Assembly: GCF_030247195.1 (NCBI RefSeq)
Contig: NC_080672.1
Coordinates: forward strand, 349,988,413-350,052,412
Origin: Topomyia yanbarensis
Lineage: Eukaryota > Arthropoda > Insecta > Diptera > Culicidae
Length of the DNA stretch: 64,000 nucleotides
Reading direction: 5' to 3'
The notes beneath the pieces were generated by a model that saw only the letters and a list, made by a program, of their open reading frames with translations, had not been told where the DNA came from and made no database searches. A program made the position numbers and the translations under genes. Below are positions 20,696 through 32,279 of the stretch, piece by piece; positions within the stretch are counted from its first letter, which is position 1, and each line of letters opens with the position of its first letter.

Positions 20696-21105
20696 GGTAA
20701 TTTCGGGAAAGTTTCCGAGTCGGGTGAGATGTCGCACTCTCTACATCTCGTATATAGAGTTACTTTACTTCGATAATATGATATTGCGAGTTTGTCCTTT
20801 TAAGAATTACAACATTGCATCGCGGAGTATTGGAAATTTTCAGTACTACGTTAAAATTTAGTTTTTTTAAATCGCGTTTTTTTGTAAATAATACCAAATA
20901 TAAATATATAATAATAAGAATATTTTTTTTTTGTAAATAATCCCGAATACGCTCATCAATAATTTCAGAACAAAATCTGTTAAATGTCGCATCACAATTG
21001 CGAGTGAGATGCGGGACTCGATGATTTAGGATGCGTATATTTTTGACGTCAGAATGTCATTAAATGATCCTATGCGTCAGATTCTAGGATAGTTTCTTAA
21101 TGTGG
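20696..21105 (+). repeat. Repeat family D, copy 1 (one end only)
   Basis: Matches the complement of 42625-43126. It starts AGGGTAATTTCGGGAAAG, then has GAGATGTCGCACTCTC and the TCATTAAATGATC block near 21058. Copy 2 is longer and has both ends. Confidence 0.65.
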
Positions 21106-21974
21106 GCGGTGAACGCGCACTACTTTATCATTTCTTCTTTTCTACTAAAAAACTTTTCATACACAAACAACGCCATGCAACTATGAAGGTCAGATTTTCA
21201 CATGTTAATTCGGCCAGTTTACTGCCAACTGCGGACTACTGTATGTTAAGGGAAACGCAACGCAATATCTTTCATTTCTAGTTCTTCAAATACCCTATAA
21301 TCTTTCCAATTGACATTATAATGTATTTCATTTCGGAAACCATAGAACAAAGCCAAAATCATTTCTGTAGTATTTTACAAATTTTTCCTTGTATCACCGT
21401 GAGACTTTGTTTCAGATTTGAGTTAAATCGGGCAACATTTACCCATTAAAATTGTAAGGAAAACATTATCAACATATATGGTGAATCACCAGAGTCACCG
21501 GCTTCAGATGTTTGTTTGTAAATATTCATGTATCGTCGAGAAATTTAAGTTGTTTCTTTAAAATACCAACCGGAACCACCCGCACAAGTCACTTGAAAAT
21601 ATTGCGATTTTCACAATTTCAGGTAATTATCAATAGGAGTACTCACATGGCAATGAGGAAGAAGTCTGTCTTAGCCGTGAGACATGTTGGTAGACTTGAG
21701 CGATTGATAGTAATGCTGCCTGAGCTCGACTCTGGGACTCAGCAGAAGACATTTTTTATTATTCCGTAAGATGTCAAGCCTGTTTCTAATGACCCTGCCA
21801 CTTCTAATTTTCCGATCTGTATATTTCACATCCTCCCTCTCACTTGAATATTATGGCTCAATTTTCATAACTTTTCCTACTCAGTAATTTCTAGCTAATT
21901 GAATGTCATTAAAAAGTAAAAAAAGAAAATGTGACTTCATATTAGTCCAAATAAAAAAGGAATTCAATGATTAA
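21106..21974. other. Unassigned interval
   Basis: AT-rich sequence. An 85-codon frame (21512-21769) shows no recognisable domain. Confidence 0.4.
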
Positions 21975-22292
21975 AGCCATTTTGAAACCCAAGATGGCGG
22001 TTCCCGTTTACCATAACACAGTGAAAACAATCATCAATATGGGCGTCATTTAAAACGGGATGGTCAGTGGACATCGTGAATTAATAATGTTCGCCATTTT
22101 AAAATCTAAGATGGCTACTTCCTGTTACCAGGAAATAGAGAACCATCATCAATATGGATGTCATTTGAAAGGGGCCGGTCAGTACACATCGGAAATTAAT
22201 GATTTACGGCATTTTGAAATCCAAGATGGCAACTTACGGTTACACAAAACACTGAAAACCATCACCAACAGAGGTGTCATTTGAAAAGAAGT
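21975..22292 (+). repeat. Three-unit tandem repeat, ~116-bp period
   Basis: The motif GCCATTTTGAAAnCCAAGATGGC (with small changes) starts at 21976, 22093 and 22208. Each is followed by 'gtTACC.....GAAAAC.ATCATCAATATGG.GTCATTT'. The motif itself is partly palindromic (GCCATTTT...AAGATGGC). Units are about 85% alike by eye. Confidence 0.75.
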
Positions 22293-22696
22293 GGTTGTAA
22301 TCTTCTAGCATGTTCCAATATCAATTGTTGATCTCTAATATATATTAATTACTTAATTAAACTTGATGAATAGTGCTGCTATCTAATATAAAACACATTC
22401 CTACAGCAGAAATGAAATTATATTTTATTCGACATAAACATCCCTAATCAATGAAAATTCAAAATCAGTTAAATCGCTGTCCAACACCCCTCGATACCAA
22501 AACCCGTCAAATCCTACCCCGTCACGACCGTTAGCACCAACCTTGATACCAATGGAGTGCGTTTCTCAAGCCATGCGTTTTGACATTGCTTTTCTCAGAC
22601 ATCTCCAAAGCCGAGACGTCAAAGGAGATAAAAGTAGCCGTCGGACAGCATGCAGGACCTCTTTGGTAACAGTCAATCTAACCGAATGAAACGTTT
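22293..22696. other. Unassigned interval
   Basis: No repeat end or domain recognised; the second half is more GC-balanced. Confidence 0.4.
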
Positions 22697-22812
22697 TTGC
22701 CTTTCTCATATAGAAAGGTTATGTAATCGGTCGGAAATTTGACTTTTTTATCGAGGCCCACAGGGCTCAGTTCGTCGAGGTCGGAAAAAGACTGTATGTG
22801 TGTGTGTGTGTG
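22697..22812 (+). repeat. Repeat family A, copy A3 (head only)
   Basis: Head sequence TTTTGCCTTTCTCATATAGA and the 'CAGTTCGTCGAGGTCGGAAA' block lead into (TG)n at 22796-22812. There it stops and a minus-strand R1-clade 3' end begins. Confidence 0.75.
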
Positions 22813-24000
22813 TATTTTTTAAAGTAAGGTTTAAAAAGTTTCAAAAGCCTGGCCAGAAGTGTATTGGCACTGTGTGGGAGTCACGACTCACGTTCGTGCC
22901 TGACCACTAAAAATACTCCTTACTCCTTACGCCCTTCTTCCCCACGGAACTACGTCAAGGTATTACTCGACGGAGGAGTTTCTCCCGATATCGATACCCG
23001 CTCCCTTGAGCCATTTAGCTCGCAGCTTTATCGAGATCAACTCGGATATTATCCTACTTCGACTGAGAGTTTCTCGGCAACCGAATTTCTCTTGGTAGTC
23101 GGGTCGTATCTACCCTACTATTTCCTCTTCGTCTACTCGCTCTAGTCCCGGTGGTGGACCTTGCCTAGTCAACGGGCCAGCCAGTTGGTGCTGAGGTGCA
23201 TCCAGTGATTCCGGGTGGAGCTTAGCTTACGGTCGCTTGCGCCCCAACGACCCACTGCTAGCTATTCGACGAGATCTACTCGATCTAATTCCCAGCAGTG
23301 GATCTGGCCTACTGATGGGCTACCCGGTAGGGTGTCGAGGTCGGTCCGGCGATTCTGGTGAAGCCTAACGTCCGGTTTACTGGCACCCCGACGACCCGAA
23401 TCCGGTGCTATGTCACGTCCTACTCAACTGGTCTCCAGCGGTGGACCCAATCTACATCGTCGGAGAGTTCCCCGGCGGCGGAATTTCTCCCAAAACCCGA
23501 TTTGTGGTTTCACAGCAGCATTCTAGCCAATGGCGCTGCTTTGTTGGTCCCTTCGGTACTTTCTCTGCAGCTCGGAGAGTATGCTTGCAACTACTCTGTT
23601 GACAGCGTCCTAAATATGCTCGTCGTTGCACATCTCTTCGACGATATTGCCCACTGTCACACTAGGCATACCCCTTCGAACTTCTACGCACCTAGGGCAT
23701 TCGAAGACCACGTGTTCCGGTGTCTCTTGCACGTTCACACACTCCGGGCAAAGGGGTGACGAAGCGTGTCCAAACCGATGCAGGTACTTCCGGAAGCATC
23801 CGTGCTCGGACAAAAACTGCGTCAATACTTCCTATGTACCCAAGCAGACACATTGGGGATGAGTCGGTGGGTTCACCTTCCTTTCTCCGCGTTGTCCCAC
23901 TTTTACTGCCACTTAGCCAACGAGTCCGCTCGGACCAGTTACGTTGCATTACGTGCATTTCTTCGCTGGTAGCATTCCACGTCCTCAGCCAGAGTAATGC
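22813..24000 (-). mobile_element. R1-clade element (R1b family), 3' part
   Basis: Read on the minus strand: the ORF2 C-terminus (about 23990-23608), then a 3' UTR of about 790 bases containing GCCGCCGGGGAACTC-type units, a TTGACGTAGTTCCGTGGGG block shared with 58460-58480, and a short A-run at 22813-22818 that joins the (AC)n of family A. The 5' part is missing above about 24000. Confidence 0.7.
23608..23990 (-). pseudogene. R1-clade ORF2 C-terminal fragment
   Basis: The minus frame 23825-23610 reads LTQFLSEHGCFRKYLHRFGH (with TTG at the printed start), then CPECVNVQETPEHVVFEC, the CX2CX8HX4C motif that ends R1-clade ORF2. It aligns directly with the R1a region at 12475-12610. Upstream (to about 23990) the W-rich 'KWDN..KGRWTHRLIP' block can be read with frame changes. 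The endonuclease and RT core are absent. Confidence 0.75.
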
Positions 24001-24894
24001 AGATGCGAATTATCCCGGCAATTACATATATCCCCTCCGACGATATCGTCCTGTAGGATATATTTTTATAATTTATACTATTTGCTGTCAAAAATACAAT
24101 TTCCTTATTGAATATAATTCTAAACGTCATTTGAAATTAAAATGCTTATGACAAAAATTTTCTGAAAGCAGTTCTCGAGATATTTTAAATTTTGTTTTAA
24201 CTACAAAATTACATATTTTGTTGTATTACGACTTTTTCATAAGTTATTCGCGATAGTCCATGAATATCAATAAGTTTTTCAAAAGGCCCATCAAATTTTC
24301 TGGAACTTTTCCTTTGGAAACAAAGCGATATTGAAAACTATTTGAAAGCTTCATGAAAACAATCAAAATATGATTCAAGGTCATAGGTTTGTTTTTGTTG
24401 GAGCAAAATTTCAAATATCTCGATAACAATCGCATTTTGGAACATATTTATTAAATGCATTTTGATTTGAAATGATACTTAGAATTATATTCTGGAATAA
24501 AATTCCAGTTTTGTATGTTAATTAGCATGTATAAAGTTATGGTTAGAAAAACTTTTTTACCGGTAAGTTCTCCATCATGTGTTCAAAATGTTTCTGTTCT
24601 TTTCTAGTTTTGTTAAAAACGTATAAAAAATGTAAAAAAAAATGGATTTTTGGCAATTTAAGTTTTTAACATATTTTTTTGTTCTTGTGAAAAATTACAC
24701 AACTTTTTTTTTCAGTGTATATTTTTTTGTACAGAAATATTCATTCCCTGTAACTCGTTCTCAGATTGTTTTTGGTGTAAAATACGGTAATCGAACAATT
24801 TTTCTTCGAAAATACTACATCTAAAAACTTTCATGCCCTTTTAAAAAGTCAAAATAATTTTATTTCATCGGAATCTAAGATGGTTGGTCACGAA
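24001..24894. other. AT-rich interval with repeat family E
   Basis: Mostly AT-rich. Bases 24700-24845 match 43130-43270 (ATTCCCTGTAACTCGTTCTC and surrounding), listed as family E. Nothing else recognised. Confidence 0.45.
24700..24845 (+). repeat. Repeat family E, copy 1
   Basis: Shares 'TTCAGTGTA...TTTTTTGTA.AGAA.TATT' and CCCTGTAACTCGTTCTCA with 43130-43270 in the same order and orientation. Confidence 0.55.
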
Positions 24895-24912
24895 TTTCGG
24901 ATCATCGGACGG

Positions 24913-25284
24913 ATCTTCGTGGAGTAATAGTAGCTGGTAGAAAAACTTCGCAACTTTGTCGACAAAAAGAGTGATGTGCACAAGAGCATCAAAACACTGT
25001 TTCTGAAGACAAAAGGACACCTCGGATTGGTCGTCAAGGAAAGGAGAACCTTGGAACGGAAAGCGGAGCTAACCAAAAATAAGTTAGGAATGGCCAAGAA
25101 GTTTTTGGAAATAAGGTAAACAGTTGCACCACCAAAAGTGAGGGAAATTTATAAAGCGGAAGACAAACTCCAAAGAACGGAAACCGTGTCCTTCTCGACG
25201 CTGAAGAGACCAAGAGCTTCACCAGGCGATGCAAGACCAGGAGGTTCCAAGAATTACAAGGAGGCGTTCCAAGAAATACAAGTA
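24913..25284 (+). pseudogene. R1-clade ORF1 fragment, N-terminal part
   Basis: Reads VEKLRNFVDKKSDVHKSIK and onward, aligned with LVEELYKFVNARINVHKDIK at 7036-7095. It is lysine-rich with one stop near 25116-25118 and is cut by the MITE at 25284. It is related to, but clearly diverged from, the 6.9-kb copy. Confidence 0.65.
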
Positions 25285-25575
25285 AGCGTGGAGTAGGGTC
25301 AAATGAGCAAGCTTGGATTTTTTCGACGACTGAACTCTTTGTCTTCTACCGCAGGAGTCATGATATTTTGGCATTTTTAGATGTGAATCACCTGAGTCTG
25401 TCGGAACCAACAGCATAAGTCAATTTACGCTTGTTTAGACATGGCGTAGACTCAGGTGATATGCATTTGAAAATGTCGAAATATGCTGACTCCTTCGGTA
25501 GAAGACAAAGGGTTAAGTCGTCGGATTAAAGTTTTCCGGCGACTTAACCCTTTGTCGTAGGACCCTACTTCACGC
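25285..25575. mobile_element. Foldback MITE with ~15-bp TIR and TA flanks
   Basis: The terminal repeat GCGTGGAGTAGGGTC (25286-25300) pairs with GACCCTACTTCACGC (25561-25575), 14 of 15. TA lies outside both ends (25283-25284 and 25576-25577). Inside, 25327-25405 is inverted against about 25446-25524, sharing TTTGTCTTCTACCG and ATCACCTGAGTCT. A Tc1/mariner-type origin is possible from the TA flanks only. Confidence 0.7.
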
Positions 25576-25749
25576 TATTCGAAACTTTCTTCCTTCGACT
25601 CCTTACTCTTATTTGAGTACTATGGCTCTTAATATCGGAAAATATTTCACACATTCCAGTCCCTTGCTAATTAAGTGTCGTTACAACATAAATAGGCAGA
25701 GCTGTTCGAAAAAGAACTGAAAAAATTGACTCACTCTTAGTCGTTAATA

Positions 25750-25980
25750 AAAAAGAAAAAAACAGCGCTACTTATAAAGAGCTCACCGAAAAAGCCATTG
25801 GTGAATCGGTGGAAGTGGGAGCCTTGTGCATCCGATGTATGGACCTGGATGAAGTATCCTCGGAAGAAGAGCTAGGAGAAGCTTTGGGGCTTCGGGTTGT
25901 CGAGGTACCGATTAACCGGAATTCACACTTCAATCGGAACATTGGACCGACTTTGGCAATCGACAAGGCAGTCTGCTGAA
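25750..25980 (+). pseudogene. R1-clade ORF1 fragment, central block
   Basis: Reads ELTEKAIGESVEVGALC and MDLDEVSSEEELGEALG, the central 'LDE(I/V)..E' block conserved with 7690-7735 and 56690. The zinc knuckles that should follow are missing, and the sequence passes to 3' UTR-like repeats. Confidence 0.65.
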
Positions 25981-26862
25981 GATAGATAAAAGAGACCAGC
26001 GGGCGCGCCCGGAGTAGGCTAGATGTACCGCCGGGGACTAGATTGAGCGCCCGTATCGTCGACAGTAGGTCGACGGTCATCCTCCACCTGGAATTTCAGA
26101 ACTGACCTCGGCACCTAACCGAGCAACATTGAGATAATGGTTTCGAGGGTACTTTCGACGTCGAAAACCTAAGCTCACCGCCGGGGACCAATTCGAGTTG
26201 ATCGGCAAATGGTCGTCGGAGAACCTGGGAACTGGAAGTCACTCTCCACCTAGAATCACAGGACCAACCCCGACATCTGCCCGGGTAGTATCAGTTTCGG
26301 AAGATCTTCCACTGACGGAGAACTCTTCGTCGGATAGTACGAAAGATTCTCCGTCGGGGACCATTCCGAGTAGTCCGTAGCGAATCGCCAGCTTGAATCG
26401 TCGGGGAACTAGTGAACCGGACGCAATCCTCCACTCGGGATCGCTGGACAGACCTCAGCACTGCCGAACAACATTGAAGCGAGAATAACGCGTCCGTCAA
26501 CGGTTTAGAGAGACATGCTTTCGTCGGAGAACTGTCAATCGAGGTAGGCTAGCTACACCGTTGGGAACTACGCCGAGTAGCACCGAACGCGACAAACCAC
26601 CAGTGTAGGGTCGTCGTGGCACTAGTGAACCGGACGGCACGACCTGCTAGGCCTGGAATCTAGCGAAGTGCATGAGACCAGTCCCTCCGCCCCTCGAAGT
26701 AGTTATTTCAAATGGAATCCAGGGGAGATCAATCGAATGTGGGACTTCAGAGTTATCTTCTCTATTTACAGTCCTTCACTCTGTTACACGATGGACGATA
26801 TCGGTAGTATGATCTAACTACTGAACGTGTGCTGGGTCAGCGTAAAAGCGTTACCACCAAGA

Positions 26863-27873
26863 AAAACCTGTTTTAATCCACCTAGAGGTGCAATTGTGCC
26901 TTTCTCATTTCTCCAAACTATGATTTAATAGCTGGTTCGTACAATATAATATTATGGAAATGTCTTTCATTCTTATTACACCTTTTTGCATTCATCGCGG
27001 TATCGGTTTGAATCGGAGTTTTCTATGTGATCGCACTCCACAACCCGTAACTCCGAAGCTGGAAGTCGGATGGAGATGGAATTTAATATCAGTTTCCGGG
27101 GACGCAACACCTTTCATTTAAGACTAAGTTGATCAAATCGTGCTAGCCATTTTAGAGAAACCAATATAACCGTTATTCTGAATTTGGATGCTTCCGGATC
27201 CGTCGATGGTGGCCAGTGTGGCCAAAGAGACTTTGAATGACTGTTGGTGACCTAGATCTACAAATTCAACAGTTGTGTTTACATTTTCGAAAAAAAAATC
27301 ACCTTTTTACATTCATCGCAGAATTCGTTAGAATCGGGATTTGCTGCGTGATCGTACTTATGACCCTGTAATTCAGGAACCAGAACTCGGATCCATACAA
27401 AATTCAACAGCAGCTGATGGACCTTTCATTTAAAATCAAGTTTGTCAAAATCGGTTCAGAAAATTCCGAGAAACCGATGTGCACAAATCAACAAATTTTG
27501 TTTTGTAACCATACTCTTCAACTCGTAATCCGAAACAAGATGTCGGTTGAAAATGAAATTCAATAGCAACCTATGGGAATATTATACCTTTCATTTGAAT
27601 CTTAATTTGTAAAACTCGGTTCAGCCATCTCCGAGAAACCGATGTGGATATTTTGTTAACAAATCCTCACATACATACACACATACATACACACATACAT
27701 ACACACATACATATACACATACATACACACATATACACACATACATACACACAGATATTTTGCGATCTCGGCGAACTGAGTCGAATGTTATATGAAACTC
27801 GGCCCTCCGCGCCTCGGTTAGAAAGTCGGTTTTTGGAGCAATTGCATAACCTTTCTATATGAGAAAGGCAAAA
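26863..27873 (-). repeat. Repeat family A, copy A4 (complete)
   Basis: Starts AACCTGTTTTAATCCACCTA (tail end, complement of the end of A2) and ends AACCTTTCTATATGAGAAAG then GCAAAA (head). Length about 1.01 kb. The interior has several diverged modules of the type 'TTTCATTT.A...TAAGTTTGT.AAAATCGGTTCAGCCAT.T..GAGAAACC'. It is non-coding. Confidence 0.85.
27660..27755 (-). repeat. (ACATACAC)n microsatellite of family A
   Basis: About 95 bases of ACATACAC/ACATACAT units, the longest ACAY array in the window and uninterrupted by any insertion. Confidence 0.9.
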
Positions 27874-27984
27874 GAATAATATTTAATTAGCTTAATCAGC
27901 ATGAGTTCAATTTTATCTTCATGTGATTATATTTTGAAATGTTGGTGGAATGGGTTTGAAAGTGGAGGGAATGGGGGGTTAGTA

Positions 27985-29056
27985 GAGTGGGAGTGGAGGA
28001 TGCGGCAGAAATCCTTCATCTTATTTCGGTATACGGGGTGGATGAAGGAAATGCGGGTGTGAGGGTAGTCCAAGGGGAGGGGAGTGATGATGGAGGGAGG
28101 TGTAAGGGCAAGGCAAGGGGGGGAGGGGCGGCTACGCAATACTCAACTGCATATTTTGCCTTCCATTTGAGACTTGGTTTGAGAAAATCGGTTCAGTCAT
28201 CACCGAAGAACCGATGTGACTTTAATTGTGGAATATGCCCGGAATTCCGGACTTCCGGAATCGTCGATAGTGGACAATATATTCAAAGAATGTTTGATTG
28301 GCAATCAGTAATCTAGATCTGCGATTAGAAGTAATTTGGTGACCATTTCAATAATTTTTAGCCTCTGAGGTAGGTATTACAATTGTATCGATTTATATGG
28401 GAAATTCCAGTGTATCCTTACTAACACCCATGTAACTCCGGAAGCAAGAGTCAGAACCGAATGAAATTCAGCAGCAGTCAACGGCATTACTGTATCTTTC
28501 ATTTGAAATCAAGTTTGTAAAAATCGGTAGAGAATTCGTTGGGGAATGGGTGTGATATTAGCTTAGGAACTTGGCGGGTTCCCCGGGGGCGTCATGAACC
28601 GTCATAGGTGGCCAATGTAGTCAAAGCTACTTTGATTGATCATTAGTGATCCAGACCCGCAAACTAGAGTAATGTTACATCAATTTTGATATGTTTTACA
28701 TCATTTGAACATCATGGTGGTACCAGTTTATATGGGATTTATTTGCTGTGTGACCGCACTCTTCAACCCGTAACTCCGGAACCGGAAGTCGGATCAACTA
28801 AAAATTCAATAGCAGCTTATGGGAGCGTTATACCTTTCAGATGCGAAGTTTGCGAAAATCGATTCAGCCATCTCTGAGAAAATTGTGTGAGTTTAAATGA
28901 CACACACACATACACACACATACATACACACACAGACATTTGCCGATCTCGACGAACTGAATCGAATGGTGTATGACACTCGGCCCTCCGGGCCTCGGTT
29001 AAAAAATCGATTTTTACAGGGATTGCATAGCCTTTCTTTATATGAGAAAGGCAAAA
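27985..29056 (-). repeat. Repeat family A, copy A5
   Basis: Collinear with A1 and A4. It ends with TATGAGAAAGGCAAAAAAC and has a short ACAC/ACAT microsatellite at 28899-28935. The tail end is not visible. Near 28040-28135 it contains a purine-rich G tract unlike the other copies. Confidence 0.75.
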
Positions 29057-29412
29057 AACATACACTCACATACAGACTTTTTCCGTTCCTATTCTAGTTA
29101 TTTTCCGTTAGCCTATTTCCGCTACGAGCCCAAACACGGACGCCAGTGAGGTGACTCTACTATTTCGACTAGATATTTACCCATCAACTCATGGACCGGG
29201 GACCAACGGCTTTACTTCCCTTCCGAAGCAAGGTGTGACCACAGATTTTTTTTCACCTCAGAAAAATCTCAACGACCTCGGCTGGGATCAAACCCAGACA
29301 AACTGGGGTGAGTGCGGGCAAGCTTACAACTCGGTATATGACACTCGGCCGGCATTAGGTTGACGATTTTCAGAGTGATTGCATATGTTTTCTATAAGAG
29401 AAAGTCAAAAAG
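29057..29412 (-). repeat. Repeat family A, copy A6, interrupted by a SINE
   Basis: Family A sequence CACATACAGACTTTTTCCG (to about 29085) resumes at GGTATATGACACTCGGCC (29331) and finishes with the head-like TTTTCTATAAGAGAAAGTC. The block that should lie between them is replaced by about 245 bases of SINE. Confidence 0.65.
29086..29330 (-). mobile_element. tRNA-derived SINE
   Basis: On the minus strand a B-box-like T-arm, CTGGGTTTGATCCCAGC, lies near 29275-29292, followed by a non-tRNA body. Polymerase III type-2 promoters use this B box. The A box was not clear. The mosquito SINE family Feilai is a candidate but I cannot confirm it. Confidence 0.5.
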
Positions 29413-32279
29413 CTAAGTTTGATTAAAACTTTAATTAATTGTTTATCTTATGTAAAGTCGCACTTCTCCAGAGATGCGTGATTAATGGAAGGAATTGGGG
29501 ATCAACTACCCAATTAAATTTCAGTCCAGCCTGTTCAATGCTCCATTGAGAAAGGTTAATTTTTGTCTATTTTCTGTTTCGTGATCAATTAGTTATTGGT
29601 ACTGACAAACGAGTTGAGCCGAGTGCTCTCCGACAGCTGCCATTTTTCACTCTCTCTCCGGTATCTACATACATTAATGGAGAAGATAGCAAAAACACGT
29701 CATTTGGTTTTGAACTGCTGCCAACGATTCGGTTCGGTTCAGTTGATGGATGAAGATGTTTTTTTATTTGGAAAGAAGCGGCATATTTTAGGGTTCACCA
29801 ATCCTATCCAAGTATCAGTGAGTAGTAGACTACCATCGTCGCTAGCTGTTGAATGTGCAAAAATTCGAATGGAGTTACCCTTTCTGCTTTCGAACGAGTG
29901 ATTTATTATTCAGTCGCAGCTTTTGACAGCTACATTTTTCCCGCATTGCTCACCGAGTATTGAAATGGAAAATTGGATGAGATACGAAGTTTTCAACTTG
30001 GAAATGGGAAGGATCAAAACATTTCTACAGGTACAGCTCCCATGGCAAACAAAATCGAAGCCCCCCCCAGTCCAACGAGTTGTGAAGTTTTTCTCTGACT
30101 CAAATCAGACATGAAACGTTCATCTTCTTTTTTTCTTCGATCGACGCGAAAGGAGGCGAAAGAAATGCAACTTATCGAAATGGAAGAATCCCAACCCAAC
30201 CCTTTACAGACTTTCCGGACGAGGAGAAAATTTCCCAGACGGCAAATATGCGGCGTCACGCAGGCACCATGATACAGAAACCGTTTCTTGGCAAATCGTT
30301 CCGAGAAGGTGGAAGATAACATTGGCGCTCCGCCGACGCCGCTGCACCAACTAGCATTTACCACAGCTCCATGATAGCCCTAGGGCAAGGCAGGTGGTCA
30401 CTTGGCAACGGTATTCAATTTTTATCGCAACACGTATTCCTACCATTTGAGCCTGGCACGAACCTGATGGGAAAAGTTGGAAGCCAACTATAGAAAGTCT
30501 CCACACGACCATATACGTATGGGTGTACCGTACCTATCTCCTGTAGGGTGGCTTTTTCTTCTATGGAGCAACAGAGTCCACAGCCGAAGCCATGAACTCA
30601 CCTTGTTTGAGAACATGGATGTGAAGTTCAAGCAGCAAACCAAACGTGCCTTTGAATACATATACATTTTTTCGGGATATCGGACCATCTCCAGTCAGAC
30701 GGCTGCCAAACGACCGCTTGGCTGACTGGCTCCACCGGAAATTCTACTTACCTATGCCGGAATGGAAGTGGAGCAAGATAAAACTCCGCCGAACGGGATA
30801 GGAGGAGGAGAAGAATAAGAATGCATGCCGTGCCAAGGGTGAGTGAGGGAAAACGAATAAATTCCTGACGCCGTTTCGCAGTGTTACAACTAGCAAATTG
30901 CGACTATTTGAACCGTTTATGGATTGCAATAATTTTATGCTATCTTTGGAGAATACTGCAATATAGGGAACAATAAAATTCACCATTAAAAGCTACTGAA
31001 TACCTGTTTCGTTAGGGTATTCTGTTTAATAAAAGGCTTTAAATCGATTATAAAGGTTTCCTTGTTTCGAGTTATTTTAAACTTTAACATATGTTGGCGG
31101 AAAATTCAATTACTTAACATTTAATGTTACATAATTACTGAAAGGTCCCAGCTATTAATGATGATAAATTATCTAATTTTCCGTACTGACATAATTCATG
31201 TAAACTTTTCCCCACTTTTTTTTTTTCTTTTGCTCCATCTCTCTCCTCATCATGCCTTCCAGTTTGCTTTTCTATTTTGGCGAAAAGCCATCCAAAGTTT
31301 TTTTCCTCTTTCTATATAACGTTGTATGGCAAGGAGCACTTCCTTTACGCTCATAGTGGGAGAAAGAAAAACACCTACTCATGCTGTAATTTTAATTAAA
31401 AAAAATCCCCTTCCCCCTCAGGCCATGGGCTGGGCTGGGCAACCCCGGTTGGGAAAGTTTAAACAAAGTCATAGAAAGGTAGTGCCAACTGCCTGGTTTT
31501 TGTCCCGGAGCGAGCAGAAAGACAGTTATAAATTTCTTTCTGTCTGGTAACCACCACAATCTGGTCTACGGTAGGAAAGAACCAGAAAGATGTCGCCGCA
31601 CGTGGCATGAATCTTCCCCTGCCTGCTGGTTCATGGTTACACGCTGCGTTTGGACGGGAGTGAGATAACTGACGACTCGGAGTTGTACAATTTAGATGAT
31701 AACTGGGTAGCGGTTGAGAAGGTTGGGGGATGCTTTATTTTTGTTTGGTGTTTGAGCAAACAATGCTCTACTCGATTTTCTAGAGCAAACAAATAAAAAA
31801 ACATATTGTTCAAATAAACGATAGCAGATAATTTTTCCTACGAGACGTGGAAAATGCTCGAGGAATGTGCTTTAGCTATCATCACGGTTTTGTAGCAATA
31901 TCGGGAAAAAAATCAATTTTCCCTACAAATGGTATAAAAACCCTGCAATGAGATTTAAATCTACACAATTTAAAAAAAACTTGTAAATTTCCATTGAATT
32001 CGATGTAACAAAATACATCGTGTAGAACAGAGTTAAAAAATAAAATTTGAAAATCTTTTCCTTCGCCAACTATTTTCTTTCTTTTCGAATCTGCAACATA
32101 CATTCTATAAAAATATTATTGGAATGTTATTGATGAAAAGTTGAAAATGCAAATGTGGCAACACTGTCCATGGGATTAATGATGGGGAAAAGGCGCTAGT
32201 ATTAGTAGCAAAAATGACTTTTGACCGTCATTGTTCTACCAGCCAGCATCGGAAGCAGTAGAGAAGAATTTTTCGCGCC
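29413..32279. other. Unique, unassigned sequence
   Basis: Longest low-repeat stretch with 13.7-17.5 kb. Open frames at 29596-29901, 29923-30114 and 30014-30364 show no known motifs. Sequence composition is more balanced at 29600-30700 and 31200-31720. It could be intron or regulatory DNA; I see no gene. Confidence 0.4.

Larger units (their letters stand above)
24895..26720 (+). mobile_element. R1-clade element (R1b family) lacking ORF2
   Basis: Holds ORF1 fragments (24913-25284 and about 25750-25980) and then passes directly into a 3' UTR-like segment. That segment has repeated CCGCCGGGGAC-type units near 26030, 26178 and 26355 and a GGACAGACCTC.GCAC block shared with 57820. A 290-bp foldback MITE sits between the ORF1 fragments. 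No endonuclease or RT sequence is present. Limits are approximate. Confidence 0.7.
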
